Part shown: positions 43,582 to 53,237 of the stretch, piece by piece | Position numbering within the stretch: the first letter of the stretch is position 1 | Layout of the letters: each line of letters starts with the position of its first letter | Made by a program: the position numbers and the translations under genes | Notes under the pieces: generated by a model | What the model was told of the DNA's origin: nothing | What the model saw: only the letters and a program-made list of their open reading frames with translations | Database searches by the model: none | Assembly (NCBI GenBank): GCA_944350275.1 | Contig: CALVOK010000031.1 | Location: 1 to 61,007 of the forward strand | DNA length: 61,007 bases | Source of the DNA: an uncultured Clostridia bacterium | Lineage (GTDB): Bacteria; Bacillota; Clostridia; Christensenellales; UBA1242 | Direction of reading: 5' to 3'

Positions 43582-43794
43582 ATAAGTACTCCAAAAATTT
43601 GACAAGATAGTCATAAAAATATATAATAAATATAGTGATTAGTTTGTTTCGTTGTAAAAGTCTTATAGATTATAAAATCATGTAATATGTTTATAAGGTG
43701 GACTTGTACAACTAAGTAAAATTAGTAATTGCTAAATTTCATATAATAAATAATCTATGTATGAAAATATGATTTCATTAATAAAGGGGACAAA

Positions 43795-44784
43795 ATGAAG
43801 GTTAAAGAACTTTATAAAAAAGCCCGCTTGCTTAAAAAAACAATTGTTTTTCCTGAGGCGAGTTTTAGTGATAGAACACTTGAGGCAATAAAATTTATTC
43901 AAAAGAAGGAGATTGCAAGACCGATTCTTATAGGTGATGAAAGTGCACTTGTTCTCAGGGATAAATCACTTATTGATTACCAAATTATAAACCCAAAAAC
44001 ATTTCCAAACAGAGAAGAACTTGTCTCTCGTCTTTATGAAAAACGTAAAGACAAGGGAATGACGATGGAAGAGGCTGAAAAACTTGTGCTTGACCCTTAT
44101 TATTTCTCAACGTTGCTTGTTGATATGGGAATTGCCGATGGAATGGTTGCTGGTGCTGAAGCGTCTACAGCAAACACAGTGAGACCTGCATTGCAGGTTA
44201 TAAAGGCAAAGGAGAAAGGTGGAGTAGTATCTTCCTGCTTTTTAATGTTTGGTAAAAATAAGTTTTTGAAAGATAAGGCACTTATAATTGCAGATTGCGG
44301 TGTTATAATGCATCCAACTGAAGATGAACTTTGTCAAATTGCTTGTCAAAGTGTTGAGACATTTGAGTGCCTTGGACTAAAGGACCCTAAGGTTGCTTTT
44401 CTATCATTTTCGAGCAAAGGTTCGGCAAAAGACGAGAGTGTTGATAGGGTGAGAAAGGCCTGCGAGATGTTTAGAAAGACGGGAATTGCCTGCGACGGAG
44501 AATTGCAGTTTGATTGTGCTATGGTAGAGTCTGTCGCAAAACATAAAGCGCCAAACAGTGAAATAAAGGGTGATGCTAATATACTTATATTCCCTGATTT
44601 AAATAGTGGGAATATCTGTTACAAGGCAATGCAGTATATAGGTGGATTAAATGCGATAGGACCTATTTTACAGGGGCTTAATAAACCTGTCAATGACCTA
44701 TCAAGAGGGTGTTCTGTTGAGGATATTGTGACAGTTACAGCAGTAACTGCACTTCAAGCAAATGCAAATAAGGAGGAAAAATGA
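43795..44784 (+). CDS. pta: Phosphate acetyltransferase
   Basis: Pta converts acetyl-CoA and phosphate to acetyl phosphate. The 329-residue short form covers only the catalytic PTA_PTB domain: TIVFPEASFSDRTLEAI at the N-terminus, GMVAGAEASTANTVRPALQVI (two parts, about 119-139) and the C-terminal FPDLNSGNICYKAMQYIGG. AAGGGG precedes the ATG. The end overlaps ackA by 4 bases (ATGA). Confidence 0.95.
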   Translation: MKVKELYKKARLLKKTIVFPEASFSDRTLEAIKFIQKKEIARPILIGDESALVLRDKSLIDYQIINPKTFPNREELVSRLYEKRKDKGMTMEEAEKLVLDPYYFSTLLVDMGIADGMVAGAEASTANTVRPALQVIKAKEKGGVVSSCFLMFGKNKFLKDKALIIADCGVIMHPTEDELCQIACQSVETFECLGLKDPKVAFLSFSSKGSAKDESVDRVRKACEMFRKTGIACDGELQFDCAMVESVAKHKAPNSEIKGDANILIFPDLNSGNICYKAMQYIGGLNAIGPILQGLNKPVNDLSRGCSVEDIVTVTAVTALQANANKEEK

Positions 44785-45986
44785 AAATATTAGTAGTAAA
44801 TGCAGGAAGTTCATCACTTAAATTCCAACTTTTTAATATGGATAATGAACAAGTTATAGCAAAAGGCAATTGTGAAAAAATTGGTCTCAGTGGTTCGTTT
44901 ATCGGTTATACAATGAATGGCGAGAAGAATGAAATTAAAGTTGATATGCCTGACCATAAGGTTGCAATAGCAAAGGTTTTTGATATTTTGACTGATAAAA
45001 ATAAGGGTGTAATCAAAGATGTTTCAGAAATAGATGCTGTTGGACATAGATTTGTGCAAGGTGGTTGGCTATTCGATGAAAGTGTGCTTATGGATGATGA
45101 GGCAGTGAAAAAACTCGACCAAATTGCAGAACTCTCGCCTTTGCACGCTCATGCAAATATGGCAGGATATCAAGGATGCAAGGCACTTATGCCTAACACG
45201 CCACAAGTTACAGTATTTGATACATCTTTCCATGCTACTATGCCACCAAAAGCATATATGTATGGTATAAAATATGAAGATTATGAAAAATATCATGTAA
45301 GAAAATATGGTTTTCATGGAACAAGTCACAGATTTGTACTGGGAGAGACAGCAAAATTACTTGGCAAAAAGCCTGAAGAGTTAAATATAATAACCGTTCA
45401 TTTAGGCAATGGATCTTCAATTACCGCAATACAAAATGGAAAGAGTGTTGATACAACAATGGGACTGACGCCACTTGAGGGGCTTATTATGGGCACTCGC
45501 TCAGGTGACCTTGACCCAACTTGTGTGAGTTACCTTGCAAATAAAAAGAACATGACTGCGGATGAGGTCGTTAATTATCTTAATAAGCAATGTGGAATAT
45601 TGGGAGTGAGCGGAGTTTCAAGTGATATGCGAGAACTCAATAGTGCAATAGAGGCAGGCAACGAGAGAGCGAGGCTTGCACTTGATATGCTTATATATAG
45701 AGTCAGAAAATATATTGGTTCTTATATGTTTGTCCTTGGCAGAGTTGATGCAATTGTATTTACAGGCGGTATAGGTGAAAATCAAGAAGATTTACGAGAA
45801 GAATCTCTAAAAGGACTCGAAAACTTTGGTATAGAGATTGATGTTGAAAAGAATAATCATCTACCTCGAGGAACAATTGAAGAGATAAGTACAAAGAACT
45901 CAAAGATTAAAGTTTATAGAATACCAACAAATGAAGAACTTTTGATTGCTTTAGACACAAAAAATCTTGTAAGTAAAATTAAGTAA
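44781..45986 (+). CDS. ackA: Acetate kinase
   Basis: AckA turns acetyl phosphate and ADP into acetate and ATP, the energy-yielding step of acetate fermentation. The 401 residues show both family signatures: VNAGSSSLKFQLF (about 5-17) and the segment HGTSHRFVLGETAKLLGK (about 178-195). The active-site blocks HLGNGSSITAI, TMGLTPLEGLIMGTRSGDLDP (two parts) and FTGGIGENQEDLRE are also present. It is coupled to pta. No simple terminator follows; a modular repeat array begins about 20 bases after the stop. Confidence 0.97.
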   Translation: MKILVVNAGSSSLKFQLFNMDNEQVIAKGNCEKIGLSGSFIGYTMNGEKNEIKVDMPDHKVAIAKVFDILTDKNKGVIKDVSEIDAVGHRFVQGGWLFDESVLMDDEAVKKLDQIAELSPLHAHANMAGYQGCKALMPNTPQVTVFDTSFHATMPPKAYMYGIKYEDYEKYHVRKYGFHGTSHRFVLGETAKLLGKKPEELNIITVHLGNGSSITAIQNGKSVDTTMGLTPLEGLIMGTRSGDLDPTCVSYLANKKNMTADEVVNYLNKQCGILGVSGVSSDMRELNSAIEAGNERARLALDMLIYRVRKYIGSYMFVLGRVDAIVFTGGIGENQEDLREESLKGLENFGIEIDVEKNNHLPRGTIEEISTKNSKIKVYRIPTNEELLIALDTKNLVSKIK

Positions 45987-46007
45987 TATGCTTGTATATA
46001 ATACTAT

Positions 46008-46555
46008 CTGAGGTCAAACTCACAAGAGTGTGACTTGATGGTTTTCATATTATCGGAAGTTGTCGTCAAGCATGGGGAAGCCATATTTGACAGCAAATGA
46101 TGTTCATACATACTATGTGATGACACAATTTATTGTGTTTTTGCGTTAGCAAAATTTAAAATTAAACTTGTTTAAATTTTATCATCACATGGTTTATATT
46201 ATCGGAAGTCGAACTTGCTTGCAAGAGTGAGACTGATGGTCATACATACTATGGAATGAGTGCTAAAAGCACATAAATTCGCAAGAATTTAATAAAATTT
46301 TATGACAGTAAAATTTTAACATCACATGGTTTATATTAAGCGATGACACAATTTATTATGGTTTTGTGGTAGCAAAATCTAACTTGTTTAAGATTTATCA
46401 TCATATAGTTTATACTATGAAGTTGAGCCCAAACGCAACGAAGTTGTTTTGAGTGAGACTGAAAAGTTTGCATATTATGTGATAGGTGAGAAAAGCACAA
46501 ATTCTTAAGAATATTTATATAATTTTATTTTAATAAAGTTTTAAAATCGCAAGTA
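46008..46555. repeat. Modular repeat array of two alternating unit types
   Basis: The array has about eight units separated by the junction word CAT(A/AC)TA(T/C)TAT(G) or GGTTTATATTAT. Type alpha (46-64 bases) opens (C)GGAAGT or equivalent and closes GAGTGNGACTNGATGG...CATACTATG; copies are at 46008-46053, 46054-46117, 46203-46253 and 46420-46479. Type beta (about 80-85 bases) opens GATGACACAATTTATT or GAATGAGTGCT and closes ATCATCACATGGTTTATATTA; copies are at 46118-46202, 46254-46338, 46339-46419 and about 46480-46555. In alpha, AGTC/GACT-like end pairs vary but stay pairable. No credible ORF is present. Confidence 0.7.
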
Positions 46556-46586
46556 TATATTATTTTTTAATAATTTAGGAAAATAA

Positions 46587-46789
46587 CTTGACAAATTTAT
46601 ATAAAACTATTATAATTGTATAGCATGATAAGATAACTTTTGGAAATATTTTATAAAACTTTCTATTGCTAGGGTTATTCGACTGTAACTAATATAAAGT
46701 CTTTGTTAGATTATATGTGGATAATCAGAAATAAGACAAATAGAGAGTGCATGATTTCCGATAGAGTAGGATATTAAGGAGGAGTAAAA
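46587..46789 (+). promoter_or_regulatory. Consensus promoter and ~168-base leader of rpmF
   Basis: TTGACA (46587-46592) and TATAAT (46610-46615) have a 17-base spacer. The start site would be near 46622, leaving about 168 untranslated bases before rpmF. The leader contains GCATGAT twice (near 46623 and 46748) and ends in AGGAGG. It could hold a control element, but I recognise no known riboswitch or T-box motif. Confidence 0.65.
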
Positions 46790-46981
46790 ATGGCAGTTCC
46801 AAAACATAAGGTTTCAAAGGCTAGAAGAAATTCAAGACATTCAGCAAACTCAAAAGCAGTTATGCCAACTCTTGTTGAATGCCCACAATGTCACGAATTG
46901 AAACAACCTCATACAGTATGTAAGAAATGTGGTACATACAAGGGTGAGACCATTATAGCAAAAAAAGAAGAGAAAAAATAA
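46790..46981 (+). CDS. rpmF: Ribosomal protein L32
   Basis: The 63-residue large-subunit protein has the family start MAVPKHKVSKARRNSRHS and a zinc ribbon with four cysteines (CPQCHE... and CKKCGTYKG). This zinc-binding form is common in Clostridia. The gene has its own promoter and terminator. The usual upstream partner, yceD (DUF177), is not present. AGGAGG precedes the ATG. Confidence 0.97.
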   Translation: MAVPKHKVSKARRNSRHSANSKAVMPTLVECPQCHELKQPHTVCKKCGTYKGETIIAKKEEKK

Positions 46982-46989
46982 TAATTTAG

Positions 46990-47020
46990 GCGAAAGTTTA
47001 TTTTAACTTCCGCTTTTTTA
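46990..47020 (+). terminator. Rho-independent terminator after rpmF
   Basis: GCGAAAGTT (46990-46998) and AACTTCCGC (47005-47013) pair with one mismatch and are followed by a T run. The next 580 bases to plsX hold the element at 47144-47229 and a possible plsX promoter, TTGCAT (47462-47467) with TATTAT (47485-47490). Confidence 0.75.
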
Positions 47021-47143
47021 TTTACATAATGTATTATAGAAACAAAACTAACTATCATAGACACAAACAGGGTGTATTCTAAATCACAAAATAATAGTCT
47101 TTTTTGTAAGGTGTTTTAAATACTTCAAAATTTCTAGATAATG

Positions 47144-47229
47144 TAGTATGTATGTCAGACATAATACTATATATAGTATTATTTATGTCAGACATAATAG
47201 AATATATGGTGGTTATGCATTGCATAATA
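47144..47229. repeat. Three-hairpin intergenic element, copy B
   Basis: Three palindromes occur in sequence: TAGTATGTATGTC...GACATAATACTA (47144-47169), TATAGTATTATTTATGTC...GACATAATA (47170-47200) and TTATGCATTGCATAA (47213-47227). Their order and loop words match copy A at 27391-27480. Both copies are intergenic and follow a terminator. Confidence 0.75.
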
Positions 47230-47605
47230 GAGGAATGTCTTTTGTTATTTGAGTTTGTTATAATTATAAAAAACTCTACTTGATGATATTTGGATTAGTG
47301 CATTATAAAATTGACTTTTTAGCAGAAAATAACGTTTACCACTAGATTATTTTAAGATAAATTTTTAGAGAATAGGGTTATATCAGTTGATTTAATTGTG
47401 AGTTTTTGCAACGTGCTTAAAATTTTTCTTTTATAAATATCTTTAAAAATTCAATAAAGATTTGCATTATTAATTTTTTTTTGCTATTATAGGTATAGAT
47501 TTTGTCAAATCACTAGATAAATAGTGCTTTGTAGCAATCATAAAATAGTAAAAATAGCAATAACAGATAAATATGCTATTTAATATGTAAATTAAGGAGA
47601 ATAAA

Positions 47606-48616
47606 ATGAAAGTTGTAGTAGATGCATTTGGTGGAGATAATGCTCCTGTAGAAATAGTTGAGGGTGCTGTTCTTGCTGTTAAAGCAAATAAAGACCTAGA
47701 GGTCATTCTTTGCGGTAAAGAGGAGAGGATAAAAGAAATATTAAACGGCAGAACTGAGCGAATTGAAATTGTCAATGCGGATGATGTCATTACAAATGAT
47801 GATGCACCAACAGAGGCAATTAGACACAAACCAAACTCTTCGCTTGTTGTGGCTTATGATATTTTAAAAAATAGAGAAGATGTAATTGGTCTTGTCAGTG
47901 CTGGTGCAACAGGCGCTGTGCTTGCTGGTGCCATTATGAAGATAGGTCGAATTAAAGGAATTTCTCGACCTGCTCTTGCTCCAATTCTGCCAACTAAAAA
48001 GGATACTAATGTTATTATTATTGACAGCGGTGCAAATATTGATTGTAAGCCTATCAATCTTTTGCACTTTGCACTTATGGGTTCTGCTTATTATTCAATA
48101 CTTTATAATGTGAAAGAACCGCGGGTTGCTCTTCTTAACAATGGCGCAGAAGAAGAAAAGGGAAATGAACTTGCAAAAGAGGTCTATCCACTTTTGAAAA
48201 ATGCTCCTATCAATTTTATTGGAAATAAAGAGGGTGGAGACTTCATGAGCGGTGATGTCGATGTTATGGTTGCCGACGGATTTGCTGGAAATGCTTTATT
48301 AAAAGGAACAGAGGGTGCGGTTAAAGCGGTTATTTCTATTCTAAAACGAAGTATTAAATCTCACTTTTGGTCGAAGATTGGTTATCTTTTTATGGGAAAG
48401 ACTTTTAAGGAGATAAAAGAGAGAGTTGACGTGCAAAGAAAACACGCAGGCTCTCCACTTCTTGGATGCAAGAAACTTGTTGTTAAAAACCATGGCTCTT
48501 GTGATAGGATAAATATTCAAGCATCAATAGAACAAACTATAAAACTTCACAATAACAACCTAAATAAAAGGATAGAGGATGCTATTGCAAAGTTAAGTCT
48601 AAATGAAAAGTTATAA
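47606..48616 (+). CDS. plsX: Phosphate acyltransferase PlsX
   Basis: PlsX makes acyl-phosphate from acyl-ACP for phospholipid synthesis. The 336 residues contain the family words VVDAFGGDNAP (about 4-14), IGLVSAGATGAVLAGA (about 93-108), DSGANIDCKP, and VADGFAGNALLKGTEG (about 220-235). AAGGAG precedes the ATG. In many Firmicutes acpP lies between plsX and rnc; here only 190 noncoding bases separate them, holding a 10-bp dyad (CTTGACCTTT/AAAGGTTAAG, 48626-48650) without a T run. Confidence 0.95.
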   Translation: MKVVVDAFGGDNAPVEIVEGAVLAVKANKDLEVILCGKEERIKEILNGRTERIEIVNADDVITNDDAPTEAIRHKPNSSLVVAYDILKNREDVIGLVSAGATGAVLAGAIMKIGRIKGISRPALAPILPTKKDTNVIIIDSGANIDCKPINLLHFALMGSAYYSILYNVKEPRVALLNNGAEEEKGNELAKEVYPLLKNAPINFIGNKEGGDFMSGDVDVMVADGFAGNALLKGTEGAVKAVISILKRSIKSHFWSKIGYLFMGKTFKEIKERVDVQRKHAGSPLLGCKKLVVKNHGSCDRINIQASIEQTIKLHNNNLNKRIEDAIAKLSLNEKL

Positions 48617-48805
48617 ATCTTCTTGACCTTTATTTTAAAGGTTAAGAGTTAAAAAAGTGCAATTTAATTTTTAATATTTTTTACAATTAGATTGTTATGT
48701 TTTTAACTTGTCTATAGTTTTCTTTATAAAAGGTTTTGTAAGTTAAGAAACTGAAATTGCCATGTTATTTATAAAGGTGAAATTGAATTGATAAGAGGAC
48801 AGAAA

Positions 48806-49432
48806 ATGAAAATTAACTATAAGTTTAAAGATAAAAAATTGCTCGAAAGAGCATTGACTCATTCCTCTAAATCAGAGTTAAATTATGAACGCTTGGAGTT
48901 TTTAGGAGATAGCATTCTTGACTTTTTAGTGGGTGAATATTTTTTTAAAAATTGTAGTGAGGCGGAGGGGAAACTTACAATCCTGAGAAGTCATTATGTT
49001 TCAGAAAATTATCTTTGTCAAGTTTTTGATAGACTTAACCTTGAAGATGATGTTAGGCTAGGTAAGAGTTATCAAGGCGAAATTTCAAAGGCGATTAAAG
49101 CGGATATTGTGGAGGCTGTCATTGCTGGAATTTATCTTGACTCAAAAGAAAATGGGATAGTTGAGGCAAGAAAATTTATTCTTGAAAACTTTGATTTGCA
49201 AAATTATAGGTCGATAATTGATGACAACTATAAGTCTCGCCTGCAGGAACTAATACAGGGTAATTTCAAATGTAAAATGCAGTATATTACAACCGCTTGT
49301 GATGACGGATTTGAGTCCAGTTTTTACATGGATGAGGATAAAATTTCGACGGCTAGAGGTAAAAGTAAGATTGAAGCCGAACAGCATACTGCAAAACTTG
49401 CTATTGAAAAGTTGTTTCTGTTTGATAAATAA
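48806..49432 (+). CDS. rnc: Ribonuclease III
   Basis: RNase III cuts double-stranded RNA such as rRNA precursors. The catalytic signature is YERLEFLGDSILDFLVGEYF (about 32-51), and the second acidic cluster is ADIVEAVIAGIYLDS (about 104-118). The C-terminal double-stranded RNA-binding domain (about 145-205) is recognisable from YKSRLQELIQ and ARGKSKIEAEQHTAKLA, with a divergent middle. I start at ATG 48806 behind GAGGA; an upstream TTG at 48788 leaves that site inside the gene. It is followed by a terminator and then smc. Confidence 0.94.
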   Translation: MKINYKFKDKKLLERALTHSSKSELNYERLEFLGDSILDFLVGEYFFKNCSEAEGKLTILRSHYVSENYLCQVFDRLNLEDDVRLGKSYQGEISKAIKADIVEAVIAGIYLDSKENGIVEARKFILENFDLQNYRSIIDDNYKSRLQELIQGNFKCKMQYITTACDDGFESSFYMDEDKISTARGKSKIEAEQHTAKLAIEKLFLFDK

Positions 49433-49494
49433 CATTTCGATGCAGACATTTTTATTTTAAAGATAAGACAGTTTTTAGTTAATTGTAACTAAGT

Positions 49495-49531
49495 GACTAT
49501 GTTTTACTAAATTATACATAGTCTTTTTTTT
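49495..49531 (+). terminator. Rho-independent terminator after rnc
   Basis: GACTATGT (49495-49502) and ACATAGTC (49516-49523) are followed by eight T residues. A promoter for smc follows: TTGCAA (49561-49566) and TATAAT (49584-49589), with a 17-base spacer. Confidence 0.88.
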
Positions 49532-49652
49532 ATATTTTTGACCAATTTATAAAATATCCTTTGCAATTTATGATAAAGTTTGTTATAATATACCTGTGTT
49601 AATGTGTGACAATTTACCTTGTCACTTTTTACTAGGATTATATGAGGTTAAT

Positions 49653-52600
49653 ATGATTTTTAAAAAGATAGAAATGGTAGGGTTTAAATCATTTGCAGAT
49701 AGAACTACAATTGAGTTTAATGATAATTTCACAGCAATAGTTGGACCGAATGGTTGTGGAAAGAGTAATGTGTCTGATGCTATTAGGTGGGTTCTTGGTG
49801 AACAAAGTCCAAAGACCTTGCGTGGTGATAGTATGCAAGACGTCATTTTTAATGGTACAGAAAAGAGAAAAAGTTTATCTTACTGCGAAGTGACTTTGAC
49901 TTTTGACAATACCACGCGTTTTTTTAATTTTGATTATGATGAACTTGCAATTACTAGAAAATTGTACCGCTCAGGCGAAAGCGAATATCTAATTAACAGA
50001 AATACCTGTCTACTTCGTGATATCACAAATCTCCTTTATAACAGCGGACTCGGTAAAAATGGTTACTCTGTTGTAAGTCAGGGCAAGGTGACTGAACTTG
50101 TTGATGCTAAACCTGAAAACCGAAGAGCAATGTTTGAGGATGCCGCTGGTATTTCTAAGTATAAAAATGACAAGAAAGAGGCAGAGCGAAAACTCGACAG
50201 AACCACTGATAACTTGACAAGGGTTAAGGACATCTTATCCGAGATAGAAAGGCAGATGGGACCTTTGAAAAAACAGGCTGAAAATGCTAAAAAATACCTC
50301 GAATACAAAGGTAAACTCAAGGATTTAGAGATAAATGCCTACATCTATCAATATGAAAATTCAAATGATGAGAAAGAAAAAATAAACCTTAGACTTGACG
50401 CACTTAAAAAACAAATTGACATTCGCCAGCAAGATAGCGATAAGGCAAATAGTGACTATGATAAGGCAATGTTCGATTTGACAAATTTTGACAAAACACT
50501 TGCAAGTTTAAACGAGAAAATTCTTGAAATTACTGTCAATCTAGAGAAACAAGAGGGCGAGACAAAACTCGCAAGAGAGAGAATAAACTATACTCATAAG
50601 GAAAATGACAGATTAAATCTTGATAAGTCAAATTCCTTGACTGCTATTGAGGTTGGGCAGGAAGAAAGAGAAAAGAAAGAGCAACTTCTATCTAGCCTAA
50701 AATCTGACCTTGACGCACTTGAAAAGTCTTTTGATGAACTTTCTGAAAGTTATTCAAAAATAGCAAATGAACTCACATTAAGCGAGGACGAGGCAGGACA
50801 GGGACAACAAAAAATCATTGAGACACTTGGCTCTCTTAGTGACATAAAAAGTTCGCTCTCACGTCTTATGGCTGAGAAAGAATTACTTACAACTAACTTG
50901 ACAAATCTCAAAGAAGATATGACTGCTTTGACAAGCAAGCAGGAAGAAAATAGAGAACTTTTAAATCAAAGCAAAACCTTACTAGAGGGAAAGGAAAAAA
51001 ATCTAAATGAGATAAAATCACAGGTTGAGAGCCTTGTTAGTGGGAATTTTATTCTAGAGAGACGTCTTAAGGAACTTGAGAATGAGAAAGCAAATATCAA
51101 TACACAAATCAAGGTGTATGAAAATAGAAAAAAACTGCTGACAGATTTGCAAAATGAATATGAGGGATACACCTATGCTGTTAAAAAATTACTTCGAGAG
51201 AGTGATAAAAACAGTGCTATTAAGAAAAACATTGTAGGTGTAGTTGCCTCTCTTATTAAGGTGCCTGAAAAGTTTGAGACAGCAATTGAGGTGGCACTTG
51301 GTGGCGCTGTGCAAAACATTGTAACCTATGACGAGGATGGTGCAAAGGAACTTATAAAATTCTTAAAAGATAATTCATTTGGTAGAGCCACATTTTTACC
51401 TATAACTTCAATGAAAAGACGCAGTTTTGATGAAAGACTGATTGCTGGCAGGAGTGGATGTTTTGGTGTGGCAAGTTCGCTTGTTGATTATGACAAAAAG
51501 ATTGATAATGTTGTAAGCAATTTGCTTGGAAACACCGTAGTGGTAGATACGTTAAATACTGCTGTAAGCCTTGCAAAGTCAAGCGGATATGCTTTTAGAA
51601 TTGTTACACTTGAAGGTGATGTTGTAAATCCTCAGGGCTCTTTGACAGGTGGTAGCAAAAAGGCAGAATCATCAAATCTCATAGGTAGAGAACGTGAGAT
51701 TGAAACACTTGGAATTGACATTTTGAAACTTGAAAAGCGAATTGAAGAAATAAACAAAGAGATAAGTCAAGATAATGAGAAAAATGTTGTTCAAAAGAAT
51801 TCAATTGAGAAATTAAACACTCAAAAAAATAGCATTGAAATTGAGATTGCCTCTGAGCGAGAAAAACTTAACAACTTAAAGTCTATTGTTGAAGAGGCAG
51901 AGGATAACTATAAAGTTGCAGAAATGGAGGCAGAGACTGTCCAAAATAAATTAAAACTTATTTCTGAGGAACTTGAAAAATCAGAGAAGATTGAGAGTGC
52001 GTTATCTGGAAACAAAGATGATGCTGACGAACTTATCAGAGAAAAACGAGAAAAGTTTGAGTTGCTTCGACAAAAACGCGACGAGATAAACAATAATATA
52101 TTGACTGTCAAGGTAGAAATTGCTGAGAAAAAGACTAAAATTGCATCCGCTCAGAGTGATATAGAAAGAATTGACAATGACCTTGGCAAATATAAAATGA
52201 ATATTGTCAGCCTTGACGAACAGATTGCTAAAAATAATGATTTTATTGAGTCTTGCGAGCAAATGATAAAACAAAAACTTGCCTCTGCTCCGTCATCAGC
52301 AAAAAAGACTGAACTTGAAGAGCATATTGCTCGTAGGGGGTCGGTTGAGGCTGATAAGGCAAAACTCTCTGAAAAAATCAAACAACTTGATGGTCAAAAA
52401 TCTGCAATCATGGATGAGTTATCCTCTCTACGCGATAGAAAATTCAGAGAAGAAATGAATTTGTCAAAGGTGGATACCGAACTTGAACAAATGCAAGAGC
52501 GAATTTACGAGGAATACTCATTGACTTATTCTACCTGTCTTGAACATAGACGAGCAGATTTTGATATTGATGTTGCCATGCCAGAGATTGCAAAACTTAA

Positions 52601-53237
52601 AAAGGATATTAGTGCTTTAGGCTATGTAAATGTTAATGCAATAGAAGATTGCAAAACTTTGCTGGACCGCTATGACGAACTTAATGGACAGGCACAAGAC
52701 CTTGAAAAAGCACAAGATGACCTCAATAAGATTATCAAAGACCTCTCAGGTATAATGATTGAAAAATTCAATAATGAATTAAACAGAATAAATGAGAGTT
52801 TTAAGTTGACATTTAGAGAACTCTTCGGCGGTGGTACGGCAAAACTTGCTCTGTCAGATGAAAATGACCCACTTGAATCAGGTGTTGAAATTTTTGCTCA
52901 ACCGCCTGGAAAGAAAATACAAAACATGACTCTTTTGTCAGGTGGAGAGAAATCATTGACTGCCATGGCTGTTATCTTTGCTATTTTAAGGATTAAACCT
53001 CTTCCTTTCTGCTTGTTTGACGAGGTTGAGGCGGCTCTTGACGATTCAAATGTTGAAATTGTAGATAAATACTTGAAAAAACTTTCAACTGACACTCAAT
53101 TTATTCTTATTACACACAAAAAACCAACAATGGAATATGCAAATGCTCTTTATGGTGTAACAATGGAAGAGAAAGGTGTATCAAAAATTGTTTCAGTACT
53201 ACTTTCCGATGCTATTAAGCATGCACAGGAGGCTTAA
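49653..53237 (+). CDS. smc: Chromosome segregation protein SMC
   Basis: SMC is the ATPase arm of bacterial condensin and partners ScpA and ScpB (25303-27284). The 1194 residues show the complete layout. The N-terminal head has Walker A GPNGCGKSNVSDAI (about 32-45) and QSPKTLRG. Coiled coil runs to about 490, the hinge lies at about 505-660 (KVPEKFETAIEVALGGAVQNI, two parts, to NPQGSLTGGSKK), and the returning coil follows. The C-terminal head carries the signature LLSGGEKSLTAMA and Walker B FCLFDEVEAALDD. I use ATG 49653 behind GAGG; the frame extends upstream to 49596 without support. ftsY starts at the next base. Confidence 0.97.
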   Translation: MIFKKIEMVGFKSFADRTTIEFNDNFTAIVGPNGCGKSNVSDAIRWVLGEQSPKTLRGDSMQDVIFNGTEKRKSLSYCEVTLTFDNTTRFFNFDYDELAITRKLYRSGESEYLINRNTCLLRDITNLLYNSGLGKNGYSVVSQGKVTELVDAKPENRRAMFEDAAGISKYKNDKKEAERKLDRTTDNLTRVKDILSEIERQMGPLKKQAENAKKYLEYKGKLKDLEINAYIYQYENSNDEKEKINLRLDALKKQIDIRQQDSDKANSDYDKAMFDLTNFDKTLASLNEKILEITVNLEKQEGETKLARERINYTHKENDRLNLDKSNSLTAIEVGQEEREKKEQLLSSLKSDLDALEKSFDELSESYSKIANELTLSEDEAGQGQQKIIETLGSLSDIKSSLSRLMAEKELLTTNLTNLKEDMTALTSKQEENRELLNQSKTLLEGKEKNLNEIKSQVESLVSGNFILERRLKELENEKANINTQIKVYENRKKLLTDLQNEYEGYTYAVKKLLRESDKNSAIKKNIVGVVASLIKVPEKFETAIEVALGGAVQNIVTYDEDGAKELIKFLKDNSFGRATFLPITSMKRRSFDERLIAGRSGCFGVASSLVDYDKKIDNVVSNLLGNTVVVDTLNTAVSLAKSSGYAFRIVTLEGDVVNPQGSLTGGSKKAESSNLIGREREIETLGIDILKLEKRIEEINKEISQDNEKNVVQKNSIEKLNTQKNSIEIEIASEREKLNNLKSIVEEAEDNYKVAEMEAETVQNKLKLISEELEKSEKIESALSGNKDDADELIREKREKFELLRQKRDEINNNILTVKVEIAEKKTKIASAQSDIERIDNDLGKYKMNIVSLDEQIAKNNDFIESCEQMIKQKLASAPSSAKKTELEEHIARRGSVEADKAKLSEKIKQLDGQKSAIMDELSSLRDRKFREEMNLSKVDTELEQMQERIYEEYSLTYSTCLEHRRADFDIDVAMPEIAKLKKDISALGYVNVNAIEDCKTLLDRYDELNGQAQDLEKAQDDLNKIIKDLSGIMIEKFNNELNRINESFKLTFRELFGGGTAKLALSDENDPLESGVEIFAQPPGKKIQNMTLLSGGEKSLTAMAVIFAILRIKPLPFCLFDEVEAALDDSNVEIVDKYLKKLSTDTQFILITHKKPTMEYANALYGVTMEEKGVSKIVSVLLSDAIKHAQEA

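Noticed and set aside
46008..46555. CRISPR array or rRNA-type repeat
   Set aside because: The unit types differ in length (46-85 bases), alternate irregularly, and the intervening sequence is not unique. No rRNA or tRNA motif fits.
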